Source: Streptomyces violaceoruber
GTDB taxonomy: Bacteria > Actinomycetota > Actinomycetes > Streptomycetales > Streptomycetaceae
Length of the DNA stretch: 64,000 bases
Assembly: GCF_033406955.1 (NCBI RefSeq)
Contig: NZ_CP137734.1
Coordinates: 930,001 to 994,000, forward strand
Direction of reading: 5' to 3'
Notes under the pieces: generated by a model
What the model was told of the DNA's origin: nothing
Databases searched by the model: none
What the model saw: only the letters and a program-made list of their open reading frames with translations
Program-made: the position numbers and the translations under genes
Shown: one piece after another, positions 17,888-27,867 of the stretch
Numbering within the stretch: the stretch's first letter is position 1
Layout: every line of letters begins with the position of its first letter

Positions 17888-19393
17888 ATGACCGACACCA
17901 CCCCGGACGCCGCACCCCGTGCCACGACGTTCACCACCCGCTCCCCGGCGACCGGCGAACCTCTCGCCGAGCATCCGGTCGACGGCCCCGAGGAGGTCGC
18001 CCGGGCCGTGGCGCGGGCCCGGCGGGCGCAGGAGGGCTGGGCCGCGCTGCCCGCGGCCCGGCGCCGGGAGCGATTGCTGCGCTGGAAACGGCTGCTCGCC
18101 CGCGAGTTGGGCACCGTCGCCCGGACCGTCGCCGAGGAGACCGGCAAGCCGGCCGGTGACGCCGGACTGGAGGTCGTCCTCACTCTGGAGCACCTCGGGT
18201 GGGCCGCGCGCAACGCCGACCGCGTGCTGCGCCGGCGGCGGGTGCGCACCGGGCTGTTCACGGTCCACCAACGGGCCTCGCTGGTGCACCGGCCGCTGGG
18301 GGTGGTCGGCGTGATCGGCCCGTGGAACTACCCCTGCTACACCCCGATGGGCTCCGTCGGGTACGCCCTGGCGGCGGGCAACGCGGTGGTCCTCAAGCCG
18401 TCCGAACTGACCCCGGCCACCGGTCTCCTGCTCGCCGCACTGTTCGACGAGGCGGTGCCCGCGCACGCCGGGCTGTTCACCGTCGTCACCGGTGCCGCGG
18501 CCACCGGGGAGGCGCTGGTCCGCTCCGGGGTCGACAAGCTGGCGTTCACCGGGTCGCCCGGGACGGCGCGCAAGGTGATGGAGGTCTGCGCCGAGACGCT
18601 GACCCCGTTCCTCGCCGAGTGCGGCGGCAAGGACGCCGTGATCGTCACCGCGGACGCGGACCTGGACGCCGCCGCAGACGCGATCGTGTGGGGCGCGTTC
18701 GGCAACGCCGGGCAGACCTGCGCGGGAGTGGAGCGCGTCTACGCCGTGCGCGAGGTCCACGAGGCGCTGTGCGAGCGGGTGGTGCGGCGCGCCGGCGCGC
18801 TGCGGCCCGGCTCCGGCGGGGACGCGCACTACGGTCCGATGACCCTGCCGGGCCAGCTGGAGACCGTGGCACGGCATGTGACCGAGGCGGTGTCGTCGGG
18901 CGCGCGGGCCCTGCTGGGCGGCCCCGAGTCGGTCCGGGCGCCCTACGTCGCGCCCGTCGTGCTGACCGGCGCGCCGGCGGACTCGGCGGCGATGACGGAG
19001 GAGACCTTCGGCCCGGTCGTCGCCGTCGACGCGGTGGCCGACGTGGACGAGGCGGTGGCCCGCGCCAACGACTCCCGGTACGCCCTGGGGGCCGCGGTGT
19101 TCTGCGGCAGCCGGCGCACCGGGGCCGCGATCGCGGCCCGGCTGCACGCGGGGGCGGTGTCGGTGAACTCGGTGCTGGGTTTCGCGGCCGTGCCGGCGCT
19201 GCCGTTCGGCGGCTCGCGGGACTCCGGGTTCGGGCGGATCCACGGTGCGGAGGGGCTGCGGGCGTTCACGGCGGTGCAGTCGACGACCGTGCAGCGCTTC
19301 GCCCCGCCGATCGCACTGACCTCCTTCGAGGTGTCGGCCGCCGCCCGGGAGCGTGCGGTGCGGCTGGCCCGGTCACTGCACCTGCGGCACTGA
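17888..19393 (+). CDS. Aldehyde dehydrogenase family protein
   Basis: A 501-residue NAD(P)+-dependent aldehyde dehydrogenase. Cofactor-site motifs are GVIGPWNYPCYTPMG and VLKPSELTPAT, the NAD loop is FTGSPGTARKV, the general-base glutamate is in LAECGGKDAVIV, and the catalytic cysteine is in NAGQTCAGVER. The C-terminal LPFGGSRDSGFGRIHGAEGL is typical of the coniferyl/succinic-semialdehyde-type group. It oxidises an aldehyde to an acid; the substrate is unknown. The ATG at 17888 follows a notably AT-rich promoter stretch (17845-17872). It converges with a TetR gene and may act in the adjoining catabolic island. Confidence 0.92.
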   Translation: MTDTTPDAAPRATTFTTRSPATGEPLAEHPVDGPEEVARAVARARRAQEGWAALPAARRRERLLRWKRLLARELGTVARTVAEETGKPAGDAGLEVVLTLEHLGWAARNADRVLRRRRVRTGLFTVHQRASLVHRPLGVVGVIGPWNYPCYTPMGSVGYALAAGNAVVLKPSELTPATGLLLAALFDEAVPAHAGLFTVVTGAAATGEALVRSGVDKLAFTGSPGTARKVMEVCAETLTPFLAECGGKDAVIVTADADLDAAADAIVWGAFGNAGQTCAGVERVYAVREVHEALCERVVRRAGALRPGSGGDAHYGPMTLPGQLETVARHVTEAVSSGARALLGGPESVRAPYVAPVVLTGAPADSAAMTEETFGPVVAVDAVADVDEAVARANDSRYALGAAVFCGSRRTGAAIAARLHAGAVSVNSVLGFAAVPALPFGGSRDSGFGRIHGAEGLRAFTAVQSTTVQRFAPPIALTSFEVSAAARERAVRLARSLHLRH

Positions 19394-19416
19394 ACCGCCG
19401 GCCGGTGCACGACCGT

Positions 19417-20013
19417 TCAGGCGTTGAGGAGCGGGGCCAGGTAACGGCGGGCGAAGGCGCGGGCCTGGTCCTCGTCGTCCATCTCGATGCAGCTGGCCGG
19501 GTTGAGCAGGAAGGAGACGGCCACCCGCACCATGAGTTCGGCGACGGGCCGCGGGTCGTCGCCGGGCCGGCCCTCGGCCTGCTGCGCCCGGCGCAGGTGG
19601 CCCGTCAGGTAGTCGACGGTGGCGGCGAGCGAGGACCCGCCGTGCACGGTCAGGTACGGCAGCACCACCTCGGGCTCCAGCCGCAGCAGTCCTCCGAAGA
19701 GGGGGTGGGCGCGGGTGTGGCGCAGGGCGACCACGAACCCCTCGACGACCCGTTCCTCCATGGTCGGCAGCGCGGCCACCGCTTGGTCCAGTCGCTGGAA
19801 GAACCGGCTGTTCTCGCGCAGCAGGGTCTGCTCGACCAGCGCGTCCTTGGTCCCGAAGCGCCGGTAGACGGTGACGCGGGAGACACCGGCCCGTTTGGCG
19901 ACGTCGTCCATGGAGGAACGGCGCAGGCCGAAGACGGTGAACTGCTCCAGCGCCGCGTCGAGGATGCGTCGCGCCGTCGGGTCCTCCGTCTCGGTCTTCG
20001 CGGCCGTGGTCAC
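19417..20013 (-). CDS. TetR-family regulator
   Basis: A 198-residue TetR regulator. Residues 15-60 hold the helix-turn-helix (ILDAALEQFTVFGLRRSSMD, then DVAKRAGVSRVTVYRRFGTK). The rest is a helical ligand domain with a conserved GGSSLAATVDYLTGHLRRAQ region. GTG at 20013 is chosen because GGAGG stands nine bases upstream; an upstream frame of 50 more residues runs into the divergent acyl-CoA dehydrogenase gene. It is divergent from that gene with a 73-base gap, so it probably controls it, most likely responding to an acyl-CoA. Confidence 0.9.
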   Translation of the reverse strand: MTTAAKTETEDPTARRILDAALEQFTVFGLRRSSMDDVAKRAGVSRVTVYRRFGTKDALVEQTLLRENSRFFQRLDQAVAALPTMEERVVEGFVVALRHTRAHPLFGGLLRLEPEVVLPYLTVHGGSSLAATVDYLTGHLRRAQQAEGRPGDDPRPVAELMVRVAVSFLLNPASCIEMDDEDQARAFARRYLAPLLNA

Positions 20014-20086
20014 GAAGCGGCACCTCCGTCCCGGGCGATCGAGAAACAACTGCCACCACTTTGTCACACGAATTCTGGAGGACCTG

Positions 20087-21226
20087 ATGGGAAGTCGTCT
20101 CACCGAAGAGCAGTCCGCGTTCGTCGCGGCCGTCGCAGACTTCGCCAAGCGCGAGTGCGGCACCCGGCAGCAGCGCGACGCGCTGACGGGCGACGGCCGC
20201 GGGGCGCACCACCCCGGGCTGTACGGCAGGCTCGCCGAACTGGGCTGGCTCGGAGTGTGCCTGCCCGAGGAGTACGGAGGTGCCGGCGGCGGGCTGGCCG
20301 ACGCCTGCCTCTTCCTGGAGGAGACCTCTTACGGCATGGTCCCGGCCGGCGGTTTCATCACCACCGTCATCGCCGCCAAGGCCTACGAGCGGTTCGGCAC
20401 CGAAAAGCAGCGGCACGAGGTGCTGTCCGGCGTCGTGCGCGGCGACGTCCTGTCCATCGCCATGTCCGAGCCGGAGGCAGGTTCGGACGTCGGCGCGCTG
20501 CGCTGCCGGGCCCGGCGGGCGGCCGACGGGACGTGGCTGATCGACGGGCAGAAGACCTGGATATCCAACGCCCACTGCGCGCGGAGCATCCTGCTGGTGG
20601 CCCGCACCGGCGAGGACAAGCACGGCGGACTGACCATGTTCCACCTGCCCGCCGACACCCCGGGCGTGGAGGTGCGGGGCATCGACACCATGGGCGGCCG
20701 AGAGGTCAACGACGTGTTCCTGACCGGCGTCCGGCTGCCCGCCGACGCCGTGGTGGGACAGGTCGACGACGGCTGGCGGCAGCTGATGGCCGGGCTCAAC
20801 CACGAGCGGCTCTTCCTCGCCTCGAACATGCTGGGCCTGGCCCGCCGCGCCTTCGACGACGCGCTCGGCTACGTCCGCGAGCGCGAGCAGTTCGGCCGTC
20901 CCGTCGGGTCCTTCCAGGCGCTGCGGCACCGGGTGGCCGACCTCGCCACCGAGATCGAGTGCACCCGGCTGCTGGTGCGCGAGGTGGCCCTGGACTGCGA
21001 TGCCCAGCCCGACCGCCTGTTCCCGAGGGAGGCGTCGATGGCCAAGCTGAAGGCCACGGAGGTCGCCAAGCGGGCGGCCCTGGAGGGCATGCAGATGATG
21101 GGCGGCTACGGCTACACGACCGAGTTCGACATGGAGCGCCACCTGCGGGCCGCGGTCGTCTCCACGGTCTACGGCGGAACCAGCGAGATCCAGCGGGACG
21201 TGATCGGCAAGACGTACGGCCTCTGA
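20087..21226 (+). CDS. Acyl-CoA dehydrogenase
   Basis: A 379-residue FAD enzyme that forms the 2,3-double bond in acyl-CoA. The FAD/substrate signatures are SIAMSEPEAGSDVGAL and DGQKTWISNAHCA; the C-terminal helix has GMQMMGGYGYTTEFDMERHL and STVYGGTSEIQRDVIG, with the usual position for the catalytic base nearby. The length is normal. GGAGG lies seven bases before the ATG. It is divergent from the TetR gene and ends at a two-way terminator shared with the leftward beta-oxidation operon. Confidence 0.93.
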   Translation: MGSRLTEEQSAFVAAVADFAKRECGTRQQRDALTGDGRGAHHPGLYGRLAELGWLGVCLPEEYGGAGGGLADACLFLEETSYGMVPAGGFITTVIAAKAYERFGTEKQRHEVLSGVVRGDVLSIAMSEPEAGSDVGALRCRARRAADGTWLIDGQKTWISNAHCARSILLVARTGEDKHGGLTMFHLPADTPGVEVRGIDTMGGREVNDVFLTGVRLPADAVVGQVDDGWRQLMAGLNHERLFLASNMLGLARRAFDDALGYVREREQFGRPVGSFQALRHRVADLATEIECTRLLVREVALDCDAQPDRLFPREASMAKLKATEVAKRAALEGMQMMGGYGYTTEFDMERHLRAAVVSTVYGGTSEIQRDVIGKTYGL

Positions 21227-21244
21227 GCCGGCCGGTGAACGAGC

Positions 21245-21280
21245 GGCGCCGCCCGCCCCGGTGGGGGGGCGGGCGGCGCC
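21245..21280. terminator. Two-way hairpin terminator
   Basis: 15-base perfect arms (21245-21259 and 21266-21280) around a 6-base loop, placed between the convergent acyl-CoA dehydrogenase and acyl-CoA synthetase genes. Very GC-rich and without a T-run on either side. Confidence 0.8.
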
Positions 21281-21306
21281 GTCGGTCCCGGCAGCCGAGT
21301 CCGTGC

Positions 21307-23145
21307 TCAGTCCCCGTACAGCCCGGCCAGCGCCTCGGCGTACTTGTCCCGGATCACCCGGCGCCGCATCTTCAGCGAGGGTGTCAGCTCGCCGGTCGCC
21401 GGGCCCCATTCCCCGGCCAGCAGCTCGTACCGCTTCACCTGCTCGGTACGGCTGAGCCGGGAGTTGGCGGCGGCCACCGCCCGGTCCACCTCGGCCCGCA
21501 CGGCCGGGTGCGCCACCAGCCCGGCCACCGTGCCGTCCGCCACGACGCCGTGGGCCGCGGCCCAGGCCGGGGCGGCCTCCGCGTCCAGCACCAGCAGGGC
21601 GACCAGGTAGGAGCGCCGGTCTCCGTGGACCAGGGCCTGACCGATCAGCGGGTGTTCCTTGAGCGCGTTCTCCACCAGGGCCGGAGAGACGTTCTTGCCG
21701 GTCGAGGTGATGATCATCTCCTTCTTCCGGTCGGTGAGCCAGAGGTAGCCGTCGTCGTCCGTCCGCCCGATGTCGCCGGTGGCCAGCCAGCCGTCGGCGT
21801 CCAGGGCCGAGCGCACCGATCCGTCCGGCCTGAGGTAGCCGGAGAAGACGGACTCGCCCCGCACCTCGATCTCGCCGTCCGCGGCGAGCCGGACCTCGAC
21901 GGACTCCACGGGGCGTCCCACCGAACCGATGCGGAATCCGGTGCGGGGGCTGTTGGTGGTGGCCACGCCGGTGGTCTCGGTCAGCCCCCAGGCATCCATG
22001 ATCACGACACCGAACCCGGCCCAGAAGTGGACCACGTCGACGGGCATCGGCGCCGAGGCGCTGGCCGCCCAGGTCACCCGGTCGAGCCCGCCCGCCGCCA
22101 GCAGCGGCAACAGGACCTCCTCGCGGGCACGGGCGTAGCGCTCCTCCAGCTCGGCGGGCGGCGACTCGCCCCGCTCGCGGTACCCGACGTGCTCGCGGGC
22201 CACCGCGGACGCCGCGTCGATGACCTCCCGCTGCTCGGCCGGCATCAGGGAGAGGACGGCCCGCACGGCGGCGCACAGCTTCTCCCAGATTCGCGGCACG
22301 CCGAAGAACTGCGCGGGACGCACCTTGCGCACGACCGTGCCCACGGCGGCGGGGTCGGCGCAGAGGTAGACGTGCGAGGCCCGGTGACAGGGCAGGTAGA
22401 TGCCGAGCATCCGCTCCGCGATGTGGGCGAACGGCAGGTAGCAGATGTGCTCCACGTGCGGCGGCAGCTCCACCACCGCGTCCAGCGCGAGGGCGTTGGC
22501 CAGCACCTGGCGGTGGGTCAAAACTACGCCCTTGGGCTCGCCCGTGGTGCCGGAGGTGTAGACGACGGTCAGCGGGTCCTCGGGGCGGGCGGCGTCCAGT
22601 TCCTCGGCGAACCGCTCCGCTGCCGGCTCCCGCAGGAGCGCGGCGTACTGGACGTGGCCGCCCTCGGCGCCGGGCTCGGCGAGCACCAGCCGCTCCAGCG
22701 GCGTATCGGCGTCGGTCAGGAGCGGCTCCCACAGCTGGGCCTGGTCCGCCCCCTCCACCACCGCGACCCGAGCCCGGCAGTTGCGGGCGATGTGGGTGAT
22801 CTGCTCGGGGGCCGCGGTGCCGTAGACGCTGACCGGGACCGCACCGAGGCGGACCAGCGCCAGGTCGGACAGCCAGTGCTCGGGCCGGTTGGCCATCATC
22901 ATCAGCACATGGTCGCCGCGGCCGACGCCGAGTCCCGCGTAACCGGCGGCAAGGCGCTCGGTGTGCTCGTGGATCTCCGCCCAGGTGAGCGTCGTCCAGT
23001 CGCCGTTCCCGTCTCCCTCCGGCGGCTGCCAGGACAGAGCGGGCAGTCGCGGGTGGTCACGGGCGTTGCGGGCCAGCAGCCGCGGGAGCGTGCGCCGGGC
23101 CGACGCGTCGGGCGGTTCGCCGGCAGTACGGGGCTCTGGAGTCAT
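21307..23145 (-). CDS. Long-chain acyl-CoA synthetase (AMP-dependent)
   Basis: A 612-residue ANL-superfamily enzyme that activates fatty acids with ATP and CoA. The AMP-binding P-loop is VVYTSGTTGEPKGVVLTH; other motifs are MDAWGLTETTGVATTN (motif A5), DGWLATGDIGRTDDDGYLWL and the linker DRKKEMIITSTGKNVSP. The length and domain order match FadD15-like enzymes. It is the last gene of a leftward operon with the bifunctional enzyme, thiolase, acyl-CoA dehydrogenase, LLM and racemase genes, and would supply acyl-CoA for that route. Start ATG at 23145. Confidence 0.93.
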   Translation of the reverse strand: MTPEPRTAGEPPDASARRTLPRLLARNARDHPRLPALSWQPPEGDGNGDWTTLTWAEIHEHTERLAAGYAGLGVGRGDHVLMMMANRPEHWLSDLALVRLGAVPVSVYGTAAPEQITHIARNCRARVAVVEGADQAQLWEPLLTDADTPLERLVLAEPGAEGGHVQYAALLREPAAERFAEELDAARPEDPLTVVYTSGTTGEPKGVVLTHRQVLANALALDAVVELPPHVEHICYLPFAHIAERMLGIYLPCHRASHVYLCADPAAVGTVVRKVRPAQFFGVPRIWEKLCAAVRAVLSLMPAEQREVIDAASAVAREHVGYRERGESPPAELEERYARAREEVLLPLLAAGGLDRVTWAASASAPMPVDVVHFWAGFGVVIMDAWGLTETTGVATTNSPRTGFRIGSVGRPVESVEVRLAADGEIEVRGESVFSGYLRPDGSVRSALDADGWLATGDIGRTDDDGYLWLTDRKKEMIITSTGKNVSPALVENALKEHPLIGQALVHGDRRSYLVALLVLDAEAAPAWAAAHGVVADGTVAGLVAHPAVRAEVDRAVAAANSRLSRTEQVKRYELLAGEWGPATGELTPSLKMRRRVIRDKYAEALAGLYGD

Positions 23146-23181
23146 CGGGGCCTCCTTGCGGGTGGGTGGGAAACGCCGGAG

Positions 23182-25383
23182 TCAGAAGTCCGCGAAGGTC
23201 TCACCGCGTTCCGCCTTGCGCAGCAGCAGCGGAGGCGGGGTGAAGCGCTCGCCGTAGCGGTCGGCCAGCTCGCGGGCGCGGGCGACGAAACCGGGCAGGC
23301 CCGCACCTGCCCCGGCGCCGCCGTCGTATCCGTTGATGTACTGGAGGACGCCGCCGGTCCAGCCGGGGAAGCCGATGCCGAAGATCGAGCCGATGTTGGC
23401 GTCGGCGACGGAGGTCAGCACCCCCTCCTCCAGGAGCCGGACGGTGTCCAGCGCCTCCGAGAACAGCATCCTCTCCCGCATGTCGGCGAACGGGATCTCG
23501 TACCCCGGCTTCGTGAAGTGCTCACGCAGCCCCGGCCACAGCCCGGCCCGCCTGCCGTCCTCGCCGTACTCGTAGAACCCGGCGCCGCCACTGCGTCCGG
23601 GGCGCTCGAACTCGTCGATCATGCGGTCGACGATGTGGTCCACGGGGTGCGGCTCCCAAGTCCTCCCGGCCTCCTGGACGGCCCGCTTCGTCTCCTCGCG
23701 GATCTTGCGGGGGAGGGTGAGGGTCAGCTCGTCCATCAGGGACAGCACCTTGGCCGGGTAACCCGCCTGGGCCGCCGCCTGCTCCACCGAGGCGGGCTCG
23801 ATGCCCTCCCCCACCATCGCCACACCCTCGTTGATGAAGTGGCCGATGACCCGGGAGGTGAAGAAGCCCCGCGAGTCGTTGACCACGATCGGCGTCTTGC
23901 CGATCTGCCGGACCAGGTCGAACGCCCGGGCCAGGGCCTCGTCCCCGGTCCGCTCGCCCTTGATGATCTCCACCAGCGGCATCCTGTCCACGGGTGAGAA
24001 GAAGTGCAGCCCGATGAAGTCGCCCTGCCGCTCCACCCCCTCGGCCAGCGCCGTGATCGGCAGCGTGGAGGTGTTCGAGCACAGCAGCGCGTCGGGGGCG
24101 ACGACGTGCTCGATCTCCTGGAACACCTTGTGCTTGAGCGAAGTGTCCTCGAACACCGCCTCGATCACCGCGTCACACCCCGCCAGATCGGCCGCCTCGG
24201 CCGTCGGCGTGATCCGCGCCAGCAGCGCGTCCGCCTTCTCCTGACTCGTACGGCCCTTCGCGACGGCCTTGGCGCACAGCTTCTCCGAATACGCCTTGCC
24301 CTTGAGCGCCGACTCCAGGGAGACGTCCTTCAGCACCACGTCGATGCCCGCACGCGCACACGAGTAGGCGATACCCGCACCCATCATCCCCGCACCCAGC
24401 ACGGCCACCTTGGCGACCTTCCCCGGCTCGACACCCTTCGGACGGTTGGCACCGGAATTGACCGCCTGCAGGTCGAAGAAGAACGCCTGGATCATGTTCT
24501 TGGTGGTCTGACCGGTGACGAGTTCCGTCAGGTACCGGGCCTCCACGACGAAGGCCGTGTCCAGGTCGACCTGGGCCGTCTCCACGGCCGCGGCGAGGAT
24601 GTTGCGCGGGGCCGGGCCCGGGGCGCCACCGGTCCGCTTCCTGAGCAGCGCGGGAAGGGCGGAGAGCTGGGCGGCGAGCTTCGGGTGCGAGGGCGTACCG
24701 CCGGGGATGCGGTGGCCGGGCCGGTCCCAGGGCTGGGCGGACTCCGGATGGGCGGCCACGAACGCCCGTGCCTTGGCGAGGAGTTCGTCCGGGTCGGCGG
24801 CGACCTCGTCGACCAGTCCGGCTTCCAGGGCGTCGACCGGCCCGTACTGGGTGCCCTCCAGGAGGACGGTCCGCAGCGCGTCCACGACGCCGAACATCCG
24901 GACGGTGCGGGTCACTCCCCCGCCGCCCGGCAACAGGCCCAGGGTGACTTCGGGGAGCCCCACCCGGGCGGCCGGGGTGTCGAGGACCACGCGGTGGTGG
25001 CAGGCCAACGCGATCTCGTAACCGCCGCCGAGGGCGGCGCCGTTGATCGCGGCGACGACGGGCCTGCCCAGGGTCTCCAGGGCGCGCAGCGAGCGCTTGA
25101 CGCGCATGCCCGCCTCGAAGGACTGCTGTGCGGTCGCCGGGGTGACGGAGATCAGGTCGCGCAGGTCGCCGCCGGCGAAGAAGCTCCTCTTGGCCGAGGT
25201 GACGACGACGCCGCGGATGTCGTCACGGCGTTCCACGAGCCGCTGCGCGACGGCGTCGAGCGAGTCGATGAACGCGGCGTTCATGGTGTTGGCGGACTGG
25301 CCCGGATCGTCCAGGACGAGGGTGACGACGCCGTCCTCGGACTCCTCCCAGCGGATGGTGGAGGGCCGTGCGGTGGTGTCCAT
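23182..25383 (-). CDS. Bifunctional enoyl-CoA hydratase / 3-hydroxyacyl-CoA dehydrogenase
   Basis: A 733-residue FadB/FadJ-type protein of beta-oxidation. The N-terminal crotonase domain (about 1-190) has GVVVTSAKRSFFAGGDLRDL and INGAALGGGYEIALACHHR. The dehydrogenase begins at about 320 with the NAD motif VAVLGAGMMGAGIAYSCA; VIEAVFEDTSLKHKVFQEIE and GLHFFSPVDRMPLVEII are signatures, the latter with the catalytic His. The ATG at 25383 has GGAG nine bases upstream; a frame with 13 more residues lacks support. It is followed by the synthetase gene and preceded by thiolase, the usual set for one turn of beta-oxidation. Confidence 0.95.
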   Translation of the reverse strand: MDTTARPSTIRWEESEDGVVTLVLDDPGQSANTMNAAFIDSLDAVAQRLVERRDDIRGVVVTSAKRSFFAGGDLRDLISVTPATAQQSFEAGMRVKRSLRALETLGRPVVAAINGAALGGGYEIALACHHRVVLDTPAARVGLPEVTLGLLPGGGGVTRTVRMFGVVDALRTVLLEGTQYGPVDALEAGLVDEVAADPDELLAKARAFVAAHPESAQPWDRPGHRIPGGTPSHPKLAAQLSALPALLRKRTGGAPGPAPRNILAAAVETAQVDLDTAFVVEARYLTELVTGQTTKNMIQAFFFDLQAVNSGANRPKGVEPGKVAKVAVLGAGMMGAGIAYSCARAGIDVVLKDVSLESALKGKAYSEKLCAKAVAKGRTSQEKADALLARITPTAEAADLAGCDAVIEAVFEDTSLKHKVFQEIEHVVAPDALLCSNTSTLPITALAEGVERQGDFIGLHFFSPVDRMPLVEIIKGERTGDEALARAFDLVRQIGKTPIVVNDSRGFFTSRVIGHFINEGVAMVGEGIEPASVEQAAAQAGYPAKVLSLMDELTLTLPRKIREETKRAVQEAGRTWEPHPVDHIVDRMIDEFERPGRSGGAGFYEYGEDGRRAGLWPGLREHFTKPGYEIPFADMRERMLFSEALDTVRLLEEGVLTSVADANIGSIFGIGFPGWTGGVLQYINGYDGGAGAGAGLPGFVARARELADRYGERFTPPPLLLRKAERGETFADF

Positions 25384-25425
25384 GACTGATGTCTCCAGTG
25401 AGGTCTCGGGCGGCGGCAGCACGGG

Positions 25426-26640
25426 TCAGACGCGCTCGACGATGGTGGCGATGCCCATGCCGCCGCCCACGCACAGGGTGGCGAGGCCGTAGCGCTTGTC
25501 CTGGCGCTCCAGTTCGTCGACGAGGGTGCCGAGGATCATCGCGCCGGTGGCGCCAAGGGGGTGACCGAGCGCGATCGCCCCGCCGTTGACGTTGACCTTG
25601 TCCAGCGACAGGCCCATGTCCTTCACGAAGCGCAGGACCACCGCCGCGAACGCCTCGTTGATCTCGACCAGGTCGATGTCCTCGATGCTCAGCCCGGCCC
25701 TGGCCAGCGCCTTGCGGGTGGCCGGGGCGGGGCCGGTGAGCATGATGGTCGGGTCGGCACCCGATACGGCGGCGGAGACGATCCGGGCGCGCGGCCGCAG
25801 ACCGTAGCGGTCACCGACCTCCTCGGAACCGACGGCGACCAGGGAGGCGCCGTCGGCGATGCCGGAGGAGTTGCCCGCGTGGTGAACGTGGTCGATCCTC
25901 TCCACCCAGTGGTACTTCTGCAGCGCCACCGCGTCGAACCCGCCCAGCTCACCGATGTCCGCGAAGGACGGCTTCAGCCCGGCCAGGCTCTCGGCGGTGG
26001 TGCCGGGCCGCATGTGCTCGTCCCGGTCCAGGACCACCAGCCCGCTCCGGTCCACGACGGGGACGACCGACCGGTCGAAGCGCCCGTCCTTCCACGCGGT
26101 CGCCGCGCGCTCCTGGGACAGCGCCGCGTACTCGTCCACATCGCGGCACGAGAAGCCCTCGATGGTCGCGATCAGGTCGGCGCCGATCCCCTGCGGGACG
26201 AAGCCGGTGTCGTGGTTGGTGCGCGGGTCCAGCGCCCAGGCCCCGCCGTCGCTGCCCATCGGGACGCGGGACATGGACTCGACGCCGCCCGCGAGGACCA
26301 GGTCCTCCCACCCGGAGCGCACCTTCACAGCCGCCATGTTGACGGCTTCCAGGCCCGAGGCACAGAAGCGGTTCTCCTGCACACCGGCCACCGTGTCCGG
26401 CAACCCGGCCGCGATCGCCGCGATGCGGGCGATGTCCGAGCCCTGGTCGCCGACCGGGCCGACGACACCGAGCACGATGTCGTCCACCGCCGCCGAGTCC
26501 AGACCCGGGAACCGGGCGCGGATCTCCCGGATGAGACCGACGACCAGGTCGACGGACTTCGTGCCGTGCAGGGCGCCGTTCGCCTTGCCGCGTCCGCGCG
26601 GGGTGCGGATCGCGTCGTACACGTACGCTTCGGTGCTCAC
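25426..26640 (-). CDS. Acetyl-CoA C-acyltransferase (thiolase, FadA type)
   Basis: A 404-residue thiolase that cleaves 3-oxoacyl-CoA with CoA. The acyl-accepting cysteine is in [17 protein letters not shown], the His is in [18 protein letters not shown], and the second Cys is in [13 protein letters not shown] at the end. The N-terminus [19 protein letters not shown] is typical of actinomycete FadA. GTG start at 26640. It lies 42 bases upstream of the FadB/FadJ-like gene, as in two-component beta-oxidation complexes, and belongs to the leftward operon. Confidence 0.95.
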   Translation of the reverse strand: MSTEAYVYDAIRTPRGRGKANGALHGTKSVDLVVGLIREIRARFPGLDSAAVDDIVLGVVGPVGDQGSDIARIAAIAAGLPDTVAGVQENRFCASGLEAVNMAAVKVRSGWEDLVLAGGVESMSRVPMGSDGGAWALDPRTNHDTGFVPQGIGADLIATIEGFSCRDVDEYAALSQERAATAWKDGRFDRSVVPVVDRSGLVVLDRDEHMRPGTTAESLAGLKPSFADIGELGGFDAVALQKYHWVERIDHVHHAGNSSGIADGASLVAVGSEEVGDRYGLRPRARIVSAAVSGADPTIMLTGPAPATRKALARAGLSIEDIDLVEINEAFAAVVLRFVKDMGLSLDKVNVNGGAIALGHPLGATGAMILGTLVDELERQDKRYGLATLCVGGGMGIATIVERV

Positions 26641-26712
26641 CTCGGGGGCCTCCCAGTGGGTGTGTGGCGGCCCGCGGTCGCGGCGCGGGCAACGGTGGGG
26701 ACGGTCGGCGGC

Positions 26713-27867
26713 TCAACCCAGGAGGGAGCGGCCGATGATCTCCTTCATGATCTCGGTGGTGCCGCCGTAGATGGTCTGGATGCGCCCGTCGAGGAACGCC
26801 CGCGCCACCCGGTACTCGCTCATGTAGCCGTAGCCGCCGTGCAGCTGCAGACAGCGGTCGGCGACCCGCTTCTGGAGTTCGGTGGCCCACCACTTGGCCA
26901 TCGAGGCGTGCACGGGATCGAGCCGGCCCGCGACGTGCTCGGTGACACAGCGGTCCAGGAAGGTGCGGGTGACCGCCGCCTCGGTGGCCATCTCGGCGAT
27001 CTCGAAGCGGACGTGCTGGAGTTTGGCCAGCGGCCGGCCGAAGGCCTCGCGCTCCTTCACGTAGCGCGTGGTGATGTCGAGGATCTCCTCGGTCGCCGCC
27101 GCGGCGCCGACCGCGATGGCCAGACGCTCCTGGGCGAGGTTGCCCATCAGGTAGGTGAAGGCGCGGTTCTCCTCGCCGAGCAGGTTCTCCTTGGGGACGC
27201 GTACGTCGTTGAAGAACAGCTCGGCGGTGTCCTGGGCCTGCTGGCCGATCTTGGCGAGGTTGCGGCCTCGTTCGAAGCCGTCCGCGCCGCGTTCGACGAC
27301 GAGCAGGCTCTGCCCGGCACTGCCGCCCTCGGGCGTGGTGCGGGCGACCACCACGACGAGGTCGGCGAGGATGCCGTTGGAGATGAAGGTCTTCGAGCCG
27401 TTGAGCAGGTAGTGGTCGCCGCGGTCGGTGGCCGTGGTGCGGATGCCCTGGAGGTCGGAACCGGCTCCGGGTTCGGTCATGGCGATGGCGGTGACGATGT
27501 CGCCGGAGACGAAGCCGGGCAGCCAGCGCCGCTTCTGTTCCTCGGTGGCGAGCCGGGTGAGGTACGGGCCGACGATGTCGTTGTGCAGGCTCAGGGCCAG
27601 TCCGGAGGCTCCGGCGCGGGCGAACTCCTCGATGAGGACGGCGCTGTAGCGGAAGTCGTCGCTGCCACCACCGCCGTACTCCTGGTCGACGGCCGGACCC
27701 AGCAGGCCCTGGCGGCCCGCCGAGTACCAGACTTCGCGGTCGACGACGCCGTTGCGTTCCCAGCGTTGGTGGTGCGGCGCCACCTCCTTGGCGAGGAAGG
27801 CGCGCACGGTGTCGCGGAAGGCCTCGTGATCGGGGCCGTACAGGTCTCGTCGGAAGGTCACAGCCAT
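26713..27867 (-). CDS. Acyl-CoA dehydrogenase
   Basis: A 384-residue acyl-CoA dehydrogenase. FAD and substrate motifs are VTAIAMTEPGAGSDLQGI and LNGSKTFISNGILAD; the C-terminal part has LQLHGGYGYMSEYRVARAFL and IQTIYGGTTEIMKEIIGRSL. The N-terminus FRRDLYGPDHEAFRDTVRAF is common in mycobacterial and streptomycete long-chain or branched-chain types. The ATG at 27867 overlaps the end of the LLM gene by ten bases, so the two are coupled. It shares the family but little detail with the enzyme at 20087, suggesting a different chain type. Confidence 0.94.
   Translation of the reverse strand: MAVTFRRDLYGPDHEAFRDTVRAFLAKEVAPHHQRWERNGVVDREVWYSAGRQGLLGPAVDQEYGGGGSDDFRYSAVLIEEFARAGASGLALSLHNDIVGPYLTRLATEEQKRRWLPGFVSGDIVTAIAMTEPGAGSDLQGIRTTATDRGDHYLLNGSKTFISNGILADLVVVVARTTPEGGSAGQSLLVVERGADGFERGRNLAKIGQQAQDTAELFFNDVRVPKENLLGEENRAFTYLMGNLAQERLAIAVGAAAATEEILDITTRYVKEREAFGRPLAKLQHVRFEIAEMATEAAVTRTFLDRCVTEHVAGRLDPVHASMAKWWATELQKRVADRCLQLHGGYGYMSEYRVARAFLDGRIQTIYGGTTEIMKEIIGRSLLG

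Noticed and set aside
18199..23997. A plus-strand open frame of 1932 codons.
   Set aside because: It crosses several well-supported genes on both strands, is full of Arg/Gly/Ala shadow sequence and has no domain. Long empty frames are normal in DNA of this GC content.
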